Positions 1 to 8,243 of a stretch of 37,569 nt of DNA are shown here, one piece after another. The notes under the pieces are model-generated. The model had not been told where the DNA came from. It did no database searches and worked only from the letters and a program-made list of their open reading frames with translations. Source of the DNA: Neobacillus citreus (GTDB taxonomy: Bacteria; Bacillota; Bacilli; Bacillales; Cytobacillaceae). Within the stretch, counting starts at the first letter, position 1. Every line of letters begins with the position of its first letter. The position numbers and the translations under genes are program-made. Location of the stretch: assembly GCF_018343545.2 (NCBI RefSeq), contig NZ_JAGYPE020000004.1:34100-71668 (forward strand), written 5' to 3'.

Positions 1-11
1 GATCAAGACAG

Positions 12-1544
12 TTGTTAGTGGACCAAATGCTTGAGCGGTCAACAAGAAGGTTTCCCAATAAGATTGCCTTAGTGAGCAATGAGGTGCGGATAACTTACGA
101 AGAACTACATAATCGGGTCAACATCCTTGCTGGCTGGCTCCAATTCAAAGGTATTAAAAAGGGTGATAAGGTTGCCTTGTTACTATTCAATCGAATCGAG
201 TATGCAGAGTGTTTATATGCTTTAGCCAAAATAGGGGCTGTCGCTGTTCCGATTAACTTCCGTTTACAACCGGCTGAAATTGAGTATATTCTCACAAACT
301 CTGAAGCAAAAATGATTGTTGTTGACAACAAACTTGTTTCCACGATAGAAGCTATTAAAAATCATCTTCCGAACCTTGAAGAAATGGTTGTGGTTGATGA
401 TAACAGCCTACATAATGATTCCCATTATCCCTATAATCAGATTTTTGCCAATCCATATACTCCTAGTTTGGTAGAGCTTGAAGATGATGATGATTTCTTA
501 ATTTGCTATACATCCGGGACAACTGGCAAACCGAAGGGCGCTGTCCTATCTCATAAAAATGTTTATATGAATGCCATGAACTACTCTCTTGAATTTGGCC
601 TTACAAAGGATGAGGTCCAGTTAATTACGACACCGATGTTCCATATCGGCGGGATTTCTGCCTTCTCCATGGTGGTTCTCATGGGAGGAAGGTCTATTTT
701 TCATGATAAATTTGATCCGGAACGAGTATTGGAAACCTTTGACGCTGAGAAAATTACATACAGCTTCATGGTCCCTTCCATGTGGAATATGTTATTGGAA
801 CATCCGAGATCTGGAGAATTTGATGTTTCAAGTTTGCGGGTCCTTTGTACTGCCGCTGCTTCCACACCATTAGAATTGAAAAAACGGCTCATGAAGCATT
901 TCCCGAATGCAGGAGTCTTTGATACTTACGGCCAGACAGAAACTTCACCAGGAACCACGACCTTAAAACCAACCGATTCCTTAAATAAATCTGGCTCGGT
1001 GGGATTGTCTTTTACCAATGTCGAGATTCGGGTTGTTGATGAGCGGATGCTCGATGTAGAACCGGGACAGGTTGGCGAAATTATCTTCAGAGGTCCGACC
1101 GTTATGAAGGGCTATTATAAAAATCCTGAGGCGACGGCGGAAGCGTTTCGAGGCGGCTGGCTTCACAGCGGCGATTTGGCCGTGACAGATGAAGAAGGGT
1201 ATATTTCCGTTGTTGACCGCAAAAAGGACATGATTATCAGCGGCGGCGAGAATATTTATCCAAAAGAAATTGAAGAGGTATTATATACCCACCCTGATAT
1301 TCTTGAAGCAGCAGTCATTGGTGTCCCGGACCCTAAATGGGGCGAAACGGTAAAAGCCTTGATTGTCCTGCGCAATGGGAAAAGTTTAACAGAACAAGAG
1401 GTTATCAACTATTGTTCTGGTGCATTAGCAAGCTACAAAAAACCGCGCTATGTAGAATTTTTGGAAGAATTGCCACGGAATGCGGCAGGAAAAATTCTAA
1501 AAACTGTTTTAAGAGAATTAGAAAGTACCAGGAAGGAGTCGTAA
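12..1544 (+). CDS. AMP-dependent acyl-CoA ligase (probably 5'-partial)
   Basis: Activates a carboxylic acid to its CoA thioester through an acyl-adenylate; cytosolic. About 510 residues, usual for the ANL superfamily. The phosphate-binding loop YTSGTTGKPKG is near residues 166-176, the YGQTE motif near 308, the GWLHSGD segment near 380, the hinge region DRKKDMIISGGENIYP near 400-420, and the C-terminal catalytic lysine in PRNAAGK near 495. The frame is open to the window edge (three sense codons precede the TTG at 12) and no ribosome site is visible there, so the true start may lie just outside; GTG at 18 and ATG at 27 are other options. The stop is 3 bases before the next start, so the two genes are probably co-transcribed. 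Substrate chain length cannot be read from the sequence; a medium-chain or aromatic acid ligase is plausible. Confidence 0.9.
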   Translation: MLVDQMLERSTRRFPNKIALVSNEVRITYEELHNRVNILAGWLQFKGIKKGDKVALLLFNRIEYAECLYALAKIGAVAVPINFRLQPAEIEYILTNSEAKMIVVDNKLVSTIEAIKNHLPNLEEMVVVDDNSLHNDSHYPYNQIFANPYTPSLVELEDDDDFLICYTSGTTGKPKGAVLSHKNVYMNAMNYSLEFGLTKDEVQLITTPMFHIGGISAFSMVVLMGGRSIFHDKFDPERVLETFDAEKITYSFMVPSMWNMLLEHPRSGEFDVSSLRVLCTAAASTPLELKKRLMKHFPNAGVFDTYGQTETSPGTTTLKPTDSLNKSGSVGLSFTNVEIRVVDERMLDVEPGQVGEIIFRGPTVMKGYYKNPEATAEAFRGGWLHSGDLAVTDEEGYISVVDRKKDMIISGGENIYPKEIEEVLYTHPDILEAAVIGVPDPKWGETVKALIVLRNGKSLTEQEVINYCSGALASYKKPRYVEFLEELPRNAAGKILKTVLRELESTRKES

Positions 1545-1547
1545 ATT

Positions 1548-2486
1548 TTGCTTACAGAAATAGGAGTCACACAAGTAACCGTCCCACTTCCTTTTCGTTT
1601 AAATCACGTGAATTGTTTTTTAGCTGAGGGAGCAAATGGATGGACCATCATCGATGCAGGTTTAAATACAGAGGTTTCCAGGGATATCTGGCGGCCCATA
1701 ATTGAAAAACATGATGTCAAAGATATCATCATTACCCATTATCATCCTGACCATTTTGGCTATGCCGGGACTTTGCAGCAATTAACTAACGCTGAGGTTT
1801 GGATGACCGAAGTGGATGAAAAGACAGGACTAGACTGCTGGGAGCAGGAATCGATCGCTAAAATGAAGCAGCATTATGATACCTTTGGCTTTCCCGATGA
1901 TTTATCCGCGGTACTAACATCAGATGAGAATAGTTTTAATGCTAAGGTAAAACCTTATCCTACAGTAAACCATCACCTTATAGAGGGAATGAAGATCCCT
2001 TTCGGTAACTATGAATATGAAGTGATATTTACACCGGGACACTCAGATGGGTTAATAAGCCTTTTTAACAAGGAAAATAGCATTCTTTTTTCAACAGACC
2101 ATATTTTGCCGAGAATTTCACCTAATATCTCTTATTGGTTCCGTGGCATCCGCAATCCATTAGAAGCGTTCTTTCAATCTCTTGAAAAAATAAAAGTATT
2201 GGATGCTGATTTCGTCATCCCTTCCCATGGCAAACCTTTTCGTGGAGCCAACCAGAGAATCGATGAATTATTGGCCCATCATCAGGAGCGGTTGGAAAAA
2301 GTCTGTGAGGTGCTGAAACAACCAAGGACCATCTACGAAGTTAACGGGCATTTGTTTCAAAATCTAAACATCCACGAAACACGCTTTGCCGTTGGTGAAA
2401 CATTAGCACACTTGGAATATCTTTATTTTAAAAATCAGTGCACAAAAAGTATGCATAACGGTACTTGGTACTATGAAGGTGTATAA
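1548..2486 (+). CDS. Metallo-beta-lactamase-fold hydrolase
   Basis: A 312-residue MBL-fold hydrolase. The dinuclear metal motif HxHxDH is HYHPDH at residues 64-69. A second metal histidine is in FTPGHSDG near 165 and a last one in IPSHGKP near 227. The TTG start at 1548 is set by GGAAGGAG about 8 bases upstream; 3 bases separate it from the acyl-CoA ligase stop, so translation is likely coupled. Family members hydrolyse thioesters, lactones or phosphoesters. Pairing with an acyl-CoA ligase makes a thioester or related acyl substrate the simplest guess, but that is inference. The C-terminal region after residue 240 resembles the helical extension of glyoxalase-II-like and BLACT-type members. 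Confidence 0.88.
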   Translation: MLTEIGVTQVTVPLPFRLNHVNCFLAEGANGWTIIDAGLNTEVSRDIWRPIIEKHDVKDIIITHYHPDHFGYAGTLQQLTNAEVWMTEVDEKTGLDCWEQESIAKMKQHYDTFGFPDDLSAVLTSDENSFNAKVKPYPTVNHHLIEGMKIPFGNYEYEVIFTPGHSDGLISLFNKENSILFSTDHILPRISPNISYWFRGIRNPLEAFFQSLEKIKVLDADFVIPSHGKPFRGANQRIDELLAHHQERLEKVCEVLKQPRTIYEVNGHLFQNLNIHETRFAVGETLAHLEYLYFKNQCTKSMHNGTWYYEGV

Positions 2487-2562
2487 ATAGGAAAAATACT
2501 CCAAGAGGGATTACCAACCTATTGTAGAAATTATAATCATAACAATTTTTTGAGGTGATTTC

Positions 2563-4227
2563 ATGGAGGCAGTCATCATAGACAAACTCCCGTTTCCATT
2601 TTTTATTGCTGCGTCCGACAATCGCATACTTTATAGCAATGAAATGCTTCAAAAGCACATCCCATTTTCAGGGAAATGTATTCATGAGGTCTTTGATATT
2701 TGGGTAGAGCTTAGGGGAGGGCAGCTGGTTCATGCATCATGGGAGGGTAAGGATTGGATTTTTATCAAAAGCCCCTTCCTTGATTCTGAGAAAATCGGCT
2801 ATATCGGCACCTTTTCAACTGAACTGACTTCCTTGATCAAGGAACTAAAGGAAGCAAATAAAGTGAACCGCGAGCTTAATGCGGTTATTGAGAACATGTA
2901 TGACGGGATTTATATTACCAATAAAGAAGGTATTACCGTTAAAACAAATTCAGCGATTGAAAGGCTGACCGGGATTCCAAAGGAATATTATATTGGCAAA
3001 AAAGTCGATGATTTGATGAAAAGGGGTATTTTAAAAAACTCCGTCACCCATCAGGTCCTTGAGAAAAAGCGAAGCGTGTCTTTAGTCCAGCAAAATTTCA
3101 AAGGCAGGGAAGTGCTGTTGACCGGCAGCCCTGTTCTTGATGAAAATGGAGAAATTGAAAGTATTGTCACCAATATCCGCGACCTATCGGAGCTAAATGA
3201 CCTGCAGGCAGCACTGACAAAAGCAAATCAGTTGAATCATAGTTATAAAGAAGAAATTGAGCGTCTGAAAGGCAAATCATTTACAAAAAGTGGCGTGGTC
3301 ATCCGGAGTGAGCAGCTGCAGAAAATTTATGAGACAGCAGAGCGCATCGCCAATGTCGATGCGACCGTGCTGATTCTAGGTGAAACAGGAACAGGGAAAG
3401 ATGTTCTGGCCCGCTATATATTTGACAATAGTGAACGAAGCCGGAGAGGCCAAATGATTAAAATCAATTGTGGTGCCATTCCCCCGGATTTACTCGAATC
3501 GGAATTGTTTGGCTATGAGGCCGGTGCCTTCACTGGAGCGAGTGGCAAAGGCAAGCCGGGTATGTTTGAGCTTGCCAATGATGGCGTCCTTTTCCTTGAT
3601 GAAGTGGGGGAGCTTCCACTTCACTTACAGGTTAAACTCTTACGGGTCATCCAGGAGCGAGAAGTGCAGCGGATCGGCGGAACGGTCCCTAAGAAAGTGG
3701 ATGTTCGCACCATTGCTGCCACGAACAGAAATTTAAAGGAAATGGTAGCGGACGGGAAGTTTCGCGAGGACTTATTTTATCGTTTGAATGTGATTCCCAT
3801 TTCAATTCCACCGCTCAGCGATCGAAAGGCCGATATTCTGCCGCTAGTCGATTATTTCCTGGAGGTAATGAATAGCAAATATTCCTTGGAAAAACAACTC
3901 TCCTCGGGTCTCAAAGAGTTCTTCTATAATTATGGCTGGCCGGGGAACGTCCGAGAATTGTCCAATTTGATTGAGAGAATGTGCCTTGTTACAGAAGAAT
4001 CAACCTTAACCGTTGATCATTTGCCAGCTGATTATCGAAAAACGGAAATGCAGGCCATTCCAATCAATGAAATGATGACCTTGAAGCAGGCAACTGAAAT
4101 AGCGGAAGAGAAGCTACTTAAACTGGCACTGAAAAAATATCGGACCACCTATGAATTAGCGGAAGCACTAGATAGCAGCCAGCCAACCATCGTAAGGAAA
4201 TTAAAGAAATACAACTTGAAATTTTGA
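2563..4227 (+). CDS. Sigma-54-dependent activator, PAS-PAS-AAA+-HTH (regulator 1)
   Basis: A 554-residue enhancer-binding protein. The N-terminal ~90 residues look like a degenerate PAS-type sensor, followed by a short coiled segment (about 88-108) and a clearer PAS domain (about 105-215). The AAA+ domain has Walker A GETGTGKD (273-280), the sigma-54-contact loop GAFTGA (321-326), Walker B GVLFLDEVGE (341-350), arginine-finger region FREDLFYRLNV (400-410) and WPGNVREL (459-466). The C-terminal helix-turn-helix (about 526-550) is Fis/TyrR-like, with SQPTIVRKLKKY as the likely recognition helix. There is no receiver domain, so the signal is probably a small ligand, perhaps an acyl or carboxylate compound, sensed by PAS. 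ATG 2563 follows GAGGTGAT. It lies directly upstream of a consensus -24/-12 promoter and is the obvious activator of the operon beginning at 4464. Confidence 0.95.
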   Translation: MEAVIIDKLPFPFFIAASDNRILYSNEMLQKHIPFSGKCIHEVFDIWVELRGGQLVHASWEGKDWIFIKSPFLDSEKIGYIGTFSTELTSLIKELKEANKVNRELNAVIENMYDGIYITNKEGITVKTNSAIERLTGIPKEYYIGKKVDDLMKRGILKNSVTHQVLEKKRSVSLVQQNFKGREVLLTGSPVLDENGEIESIVTNIRDLSELNDLQAALTKANQLNHSYKEEIERLKGKSFTKSGVVIRSEQLQKIYETAERIANVDATVLILGETGTGKDVLARYIFDNSERSRRGQMIKINCGAIPPDLLESELFGYEAGAFTGASGKGKPGMFELANDGVLFLDEVGELPLHLQVKLLRVIQEREVQRIGGTVPKKVDVRTIAATNRNLKEMVADGKFREDLFYRLNVIPISIPPLSDRKADILPLVDYFLEVMNSKYSLEKQLSSGLKEFFYNYGWPGNVRELSNLIERMCLVTEESTLTVDHLPADYRKTEMQAIPINEMMTLKQATEIAEEKLLKLALKKYRTTYELAEALDSSQPTIVRKLKKYNLKF

Positions 4228-4233
4228 TTGACC

Positions 4234-4261
4234 AAACCACCTTCAAAGGTGGTTTTTATTT
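4234..4261 (+). terminator. Rho-independent terminator after regulator 1
   Basis: AAACCACCTT pairs with AAGGTGGTTT across a very short loop and is followed by a T-rich run. It ends the regulator transcript before the upstream sites of the sigma-54 promoter. Confidence 0.85.
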
Positions 4262-4264
4262 TTG

Positions 4265-4356
4265 ATTCATTAATGAATTTTTTAATTCAAAATTGAATCA
4301 CAGGGTTTTACCATGATTTGGCCATCAGTATCCTTTTCGTTAATTCAAAAATGAAT
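4265..4356 (+). promoter_or_regulatory. Three inverted-repeat activator sites (ATTC-N6-GAAT)
   Basis: Three 14-bp inverted repeats of the form ATTCA-N4-TGAAT lie at 4265-4278, 4285-4298 and 4343-4356. Two carry an outer TCA on the right (GAATCA) and one an outer TG on the left (TGATTC), giving a TGATTC-N6-GAATCA-like consensus. Centre-to-centre spacings are 20 and 58 bp. They end about 54 bp upstream of the -24 GG of the promoter, the usual place for enhancer sites of sigma-54 activators. Assignment to regulator 1 is inferred from adjacency. Confidence 0.75.
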
Positions 4357-4407
4357 CATTTAAATTATAAAAAAGTTCAAAATATTTATTTTGAAGCGTT
4401 TCCAATG

Positions 4408-4425
4408 TTGGCACGGTTCTTGCAT
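4408..4425 (+). promoter_or_regulatory. Sigma-54 (-24/-12) promoter of the beta-oxidation operon
   Basis: TTGGCACGGTTCTTGCAT matches the sigma-54 consensus TGGCAC-N5-TTGCW exactly, with GG at 4410-4411 and GC at 4422-4423 separated by the required 10 bases. Transcription should begin near 4434, leaving about a 30-base leader with GAGGAGG before the ATG at 4464. Confidence 0.93.
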
Positions 4426-4463
4426 CTATTCTAAACAGAAACAAAAAAGAGGAGGAAATACAT

Positions 4464-5612
4464 ATGTTAGTGACACTTCCACAAGAAATTGAACAAATGA
4501 AACAAATGGTACGTAACTTCGTTGAAAAAGAAGTTGAACCTTACGCTCAGATCATCGAGGACGAGGATCGCATTCCGCAGCACCTGATTGATCAGGCAAA
4601 AGACTTAGGATTATTCGGCATCAGCATTCCTGAAGAATACGGCGGCATCGGGCTAAATACGGTTGGCAAAGCTGTTGTTCTTGAACAGCTTGGCCGCACG
4701 CATAACGGTTTCGTCAGCTTAATCAGTGCCCATACTGGAATCGGTTCTACTGGGCTTGTAAAGCTAGCCTCTGATTACCTGAAGCAAAAATACCTTCCAG
4801 ACATGGCCGCAGGCAAAAAAATTGCCGCCTTCGCACTTTCTGAACCAGGTGCCGGCTCAGATGCAACTAATCTAGCGACACGTGCAGAAAAAGTGGGCAA
4901 CAACTGGATTCTAAATGGGACAAAGCATTTCATTACCAATGCACCGGTTGCCGATGTGTTTACCGTATTTGCCTTAACAGATCCTGAAAAAGGTGCCAAG
5001 GGCGGCATTACGGCGTTCCTCGTTGAAAAGAATTTCCCTGGCTTCACCGTCGGCAAGAAGGATAAAAAAATGGGCTTACGTGGTTCCTATACTGCCCAGT
5101 TAATTTTTGAAGACTGTGTGGTTCCTGAAGAAAATGTGATCGGCGAAGTCGGCATGGGCTACATGTCAGCGTTAAAAATCTTGGGCGAAGGCCGCGTGGG
5201 CTTGGCCGCACGGTCCGTCGGTTCATGTGACAAATTAATTGAGCTTTCTGCTTCCTATTCTAAGCAAAGAGTCCAATTTAAAAAACCAATTGCGGCAAAT
5301 CAAGCGATTCAATGGATGCTGGCCGATATGGCAACTGAAACAGAGGCGGCAAGAGCCCTTACCTTAAAAGCAGCAATGATGATTGATGAAGGAAAAGTAG
5401 TCATCAAGGAAGCATCGATGGCGAAATTATTCGCTTCCGAAGTGTTTAACCGAGTTGCTGATAAAGCTGTTCAAATCCATGGAGGTATGGGATATGTATC
5501 CGATTATCCGGTTGAACGCTTCTACCGTGATGCGAGGATTACAAAGATTTATGAGGGCACCAATGAAATCCAGCGCCTGATTATTGCAAGAAGAATCTTA
5601 GAAGAGAATTAA
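4464..5612 (+). CDS. Acyl-CoA dehydrogenase
   Basis: FAD-dependent alpha,beta-dehydrogenation of an acyl-CoA, passing electrons to ETF. 382 residues, standard length for short/medium-chain acyl-CoA dehydrogenases. Signature ALSEPGAGSDA is near residues 128-138, QIHGGMGY near 338-345, and the catalytic base glutamate is in YEGTNEIQR (E364). ATG 4464 is preceded by GAGGAGG. It is the first gene of the sigma-54 operon, and etfB and etfA, which would accept its electrons, lie downstream in the same unit. The glutamate position is that of short/medium- and branched-chain dehydrogenases rather than long-chain or isovaleryl types. The exact acyl substrate is not determinable. Confidence 0.95.
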   Translation: MLVTLPQEIEQMKQMVRNFVEKEVEPYAQIIEDEDRIPQHLIDQAKDLGLFGISIPEEYGGIGLNTVGKAVVLEQLGRTHNGFVSLISAHTGIGSTGLVKLASDYLKQKYLPDMAAGKKIAAFALSEPGAGSDATNLATRAEKVGNNWILNGTKHFITNAPVADVFTVFALTDPEKGAKGGITAFLVEKNFPGFTVGKKDKKMGLRGSYTAQLIFEDCVVPEENVIGEVGMGYMSALKILGEGRVGLAARSVGSCDKLIELSASYSKQRVQFKKPIAANQAIQWMLADMATETEAARALTLKAAMMIDEGKVVIKEASMAKLFASEVFNRVADKAVQIHGGMGYVSDYPVERFYRDARITKIYEGTNEIQRLIIARRILEEN

Positions 5613-5626
5613 GATGGGGGAACGAC

Positions 5627-6397
5627 ATGCAAAAAGAACTGTTTAATATCGAAAATAAGGTTGCTTTTATTACAGGCGGAGGCAGAGGGCTCGGCCGGCA
5701 AATCGCTGAGGCATATGCTTCCTCCGGTTGCCACATCGCCGTTTGTTCGCGGCATTTAGACCAGTGTGAGGAAACGGCACAGTATTTATCTGAAACGTTT
5801 GGTGTGAAAGCGAAAGGGTATTCCTGCAATATTCAAAATGAAAACGACGTCAACGAGCTGGTAAGCCAGATTCTCTCTGATTTCGGACAAATTGACATTC
5901 TTGTTAACAACAGCGGCGCCACCTGGGGAGCACCGGTTGAAGAAATGCCTTTGGAAGCCTGGGAAAAAGTCATGAACGTTAACCTGACCGGGATGTTTCT
6001 AGTGACAAAAGCAGTGGGCAAACAGATGATTGAACGAAAATCCGGCAAGATTATCAACATTGGTTCAGTGGCCGGCATCAAGGCTGAACCGCCTGAAGTG
6101 CTAAATGCCATTGGCTACAGCACTAGCAAAGCGGCCGTTCATCATTTTACAAAAGACCTTGCTAGAAAATGGGCCCGTCATCAAATTTATGTCAATGCCA
6201 TTGCACCGGGATTCTTCCCATCCAAAATGACGAAACATGTGCTAGCAGAACGCGGAGAGGAAATTAAAAAGCACAATCCGCTTGGCAGAATTGGCGATGA
6301 CCACGCTCTAATGGGAGCCGCGCTTTACTTCGCTAGCCCGGCAAGTGACTTTGTGACTGGGCAGGTTTTGGCTGTGGATGGTGGAAGTACGCTTTAA
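5627..6397 (+). CDS. Short-chain dehydrogenase/reductase (SDR)
   Basis: NAD(P)-dependent oxidoreductase of 256 residues, classical SDR fold. The cofactor loop TGGGRGLG is near 16-23, NNSGA near 95, catalytic serine in NIGSVAG near 145 and the active-site YSTSK near 165-169. The C-terminus SDFVTGQVLAVDGGSTL is typical of 3-oxoacyl reductase/gluconate-5-dehydrogenase-like members. It starts 14 bases after the acyl-CoA dehydrogenase stop with GGGGGAA as ribosome site. In this operon it could oxidise or reduce a hydroxyl/keto group of an unusual acyl chain, duplicating or replacing a 3-hydroxyacyl-CoA dehydrogenase step; this is inference. Confidence 0.92.
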   Translation: MQKELFNIENKVAFITGGGRGLGRQIAEAYASSGCHIAVCSRHLDQCEETAQYLSETFGVKAKGYSCNIQNENDVNELVSQILSDFGQIDILVNNSGATWGAPVEEMPLEAWEKVMNVNLTGMFLVTKAVGKQMIERKSGKIINIGSVAGIKAEPPEVLNAIGYSTSKAAVHHFTKDLARKWARHQIYVNAIAPGFFPSKMTKHVLAERGEEIKKHNPLGRIGDDHALMGAALYFASPASDFVTGQVLAVDGGSTL

Positions 6398-6421
6398 GGC
6401 TCGTCTCTGCCTTGAGGGCAT

Positions 6422-6580
6422 CTTGCGAGAGTAAATCGGGTTTATCCTAGAGTATTTCTTGCTTATCCGAGAGTAAAAGCGTCTTGCGAGAGAAATTTGA
6501 GTTTATCCGAGAGTAAATCAGGCCTATGCAAGAGTATTTCCTATCTATCCGAGAGAAAAACCAATTTATCCGTGAGTAGC
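6422..6580. repeat. Eight TATCCGAGAGTAAA-type repeats phased at 21 bp
   Basis: Eight imperfect 14-bp cores begin at 6422, 6443, 6464, 6483, 6504, 6525, 6546 and 6567, so successive periods are 21, 21, 19, 21, 21, 21 and 21 bp. Cores are variants of TATCCGAGAGTAAA; spacers are AT-rich and not conserved. The array fills the gap between the SDR and acyl-CoA ligase genes inside the operon. A related three-copy array in reverse orientation is at 22583-22637. Function unknown; it has no hairpin-forming symmetry. Confidence 0.9.
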
Positions 6581-6623
6581 GCCAGAAACCATATTTAATT
6601 AAACGCTTTAAAAAGGAGGTGCG

Positions 6624-8243
6624 ATGTACTTGCAAAATTTAAAGAACCGGCCCTGGTATCAATTTTACAAGCAGGATGAGAGTATTGAAATTCCGGAAAT
6701 TCCGCTTTACCGCATGCTGGAAGAATCCGTCCAAAAATATAGCGATAAAACAGCAATTATTTTCGAGGATGAACATGTCACTTTTCAGGACCTGAAGGAT
6801 CAGGTCGACAGGCTGGCAGGCGCTTGGCTGGAGCTGGGCTTTCAAAAAGGCGAGCGGATCGGCTTAATGCTTGCCAATCATCCAGATTATATTATTTGTT
6901 ATTATGCTGCACAAGCACTCGGGCTAACGGTCGTGCAAATCAATCCACTGTATACGCCAAGAGAGCTATTGCAAATCGTAAATGACTCGCAGGTTTCCTA
7001 CATTGTAGGGGATCCAAAGTCAAGAAAAACCATTCTCGATGTAAACGAACTCTATCCGTTTCGGTACATTATTGGCTCACAATTTGAAGATTTGCACTCA
7101 GAAGAGTGTAAAACACTGGATTTGCTGATTCCATTTTCAGAACCAATCAATGCACCTGTGGAAATAGACGTCAGGGAAGATATTGCGGTCATTCAATATA
7201 CCGGCGGCACCTCCGGGAAAATGAAAGGGGCCATGCTCACCCATTACAACCTAGTTGCAAATGTGGTTCAAAGTCTTCATATGTATGGGGAGAACATGGT
7301 TCGCGGTGAGGAGACCATTCTCGCTGCAACCCCTTTGTATCACGTGTACGCCATGACAAGTGCTATGAATCTCGGAATCCATATTGGCGCCAAAATTTTG
7401 TTGTTCAGAAAATTTGAAATCAATTATGTTCTGGAAAAAATTGAACAATATCAACCTACATTTTTTCCAGGTGTACCAAAAATGTATATTTCTTTCGTGA
7501 ACCACCCGGCAATCAAAGATTATCGCTTGAACTGCTTGAAATTTTGTTCATCCGGTTCTGCCCCGCTGCCGGTAGAAGTGCTCAAAGGCTTTGAGGGGCT
7601 AACAGGTGCAAAAATTTCGGAAGGATTCGGACTGTCGGAAGCATCCCCTACCACACACCGAAATCCGCCATTTGGAATCCGGAAGGTTGGAAGCATTGGG
7701 ATTCCCCTGCTTGGCACAGATTGCATGATTGTAGATGAACAGAACAACGAAGTGAGTCCGAAAAGTATCGGGGAACTTTTGATCAAAGGACCGCAGATTA
7801 TGAAAGGCTATTGGAATAACCAAGAAGAGACTCATGCAGCACTGCAGGACGGATGGCTTCATACCGGAGACCTCGCGATGATGGATGATGACGGTTATTT
7901 TTACATCGTCGGCCGAAAAAAAGAAATGATCATTGTCGGGGGATTCAATATCTATCCACAAGAGGTGGAGGGTGTCCTATATGAACACCCGGATATCGAG
8001 GAAGCAGCCGTAGTCGGTATTCCCCACGAAATGCACGGGGAAATCGTCAAAGCATTTATCGTCCCAAAAAGCGGGAGGGAAATCGATCACGATGAATTAA
8101 AGGGATACTGCTATTCAAAGTTAACACCATACAAGGTTCCGAAAGTGTTCGAAGTGCGCGATACCCTGCCGAGAAATACCGTAGGGAAACTTTTAAAAAG
8201 GCTCCTAGTCAAAGAGGAGCTTGAGAAAGGAGAAAAAGAATGA
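6624..8243 (+). CDS. Long-chain-type acyl-CoA synthetase (AMP-binding)
   Basis: 539-residue ANL ligase resembling bacterial long-chain fatty acyl-CoA synthetases. The P-loop is QYTGGTSGKMKG at 191-202, the form seen in LcfA/FadD-type enzymes. GFGLSEASP is near 335, GWLHTGD near 410, GRKKEMIIVGGFNIYP near 430-445 and the C-terminal catalytic lysine in PRNTVGK near 522. ATG 6624 has a near-perfect AAAGGAGGT 4 bases upstream. Its last codons overlap the next gene by 4 bases (ATGA), so translation is coupled. It probably supplies the acyl-CoA used by the operon's dehydrogenase. The 226-base gap before it holds the 21-bp repeats and no visible promoter. Confidence 0.94.
   Translation: MYLQNLKNRPWYQFYKQDESIEIPEIPLYRMLEESVQKYSDKTAIIFEDEHVTFQDLKDQVDRLAGAWLELGFQKGERIGLMLANHPDYIICYYAAQALGLTVVQINPLYTPRELLQIVNDSQVSYIVGDPKSRKTILDVNELYPFRYIIGSQFEDLHSEECKTLDLLIPFSEPINAPVEIDVREDIAVIQYTGGTSGKMKGAMLTHYNLVANVVQSLHMYGENMVRGEETILAATPLYHVYAMTSAMNLGIHIGAKILLFRKFEINYVLEKIEQYQPTFFPGVPKMYISFVNHPAIKDYRLNCLKFCSSGSAPLPVEVLKGFEGLTGAKISEGFGLSEASPTTHRNPPFGIRKVGSIGIPLLGTDCMIVDEQNNEVSPKSIGELLIKGPQIMKGYWNNQEETHAALQDGWLHTGDLAMMDDDGYFYIVGRKKEMIIVGGFNIYPQEVEGVLYEHPDIEEAAVVGIPHEMHGEIVKAFIVPKSGREIDHDELKGYCYSKLTPYKVPKVFEVRDTLPRNTVGKLLKRLLVKEELEKGEKE

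Noticed and set aside
4392..4405. cre-like TTGAAGCGTTTCCA just upstream of sigma-54 promoter 1
   Set aside because: It contains GAAGCGTTTC but misses about three consensus positions; it could still matter but is too weak to list.
6598..6611. cre-like sequence around TTAAACGCTTTAA before the ligase at 6624
   Set aside because: Three mismatches to the consensus at fixed positions, and no promoter is visible beside it.
6398..6623. Separate promoter or terminator between the SDR and ligase genes
   Set aside because: Only the phased repeats and a strong ribosome site were seen; no hairpin with a T-run and no consensus sigma-A or sigma-54 promoter.
6447..6635. Minus-strand 62-codon frame with a heptad-like (F/Y)SRI(N/D) repeat
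   Set aside because: The pattern is simply the 21-bp DNA repeat read in frame (21 = 7 codons); it begins at a TTG without a ribosome site and overlaps the start of the ligase gene.
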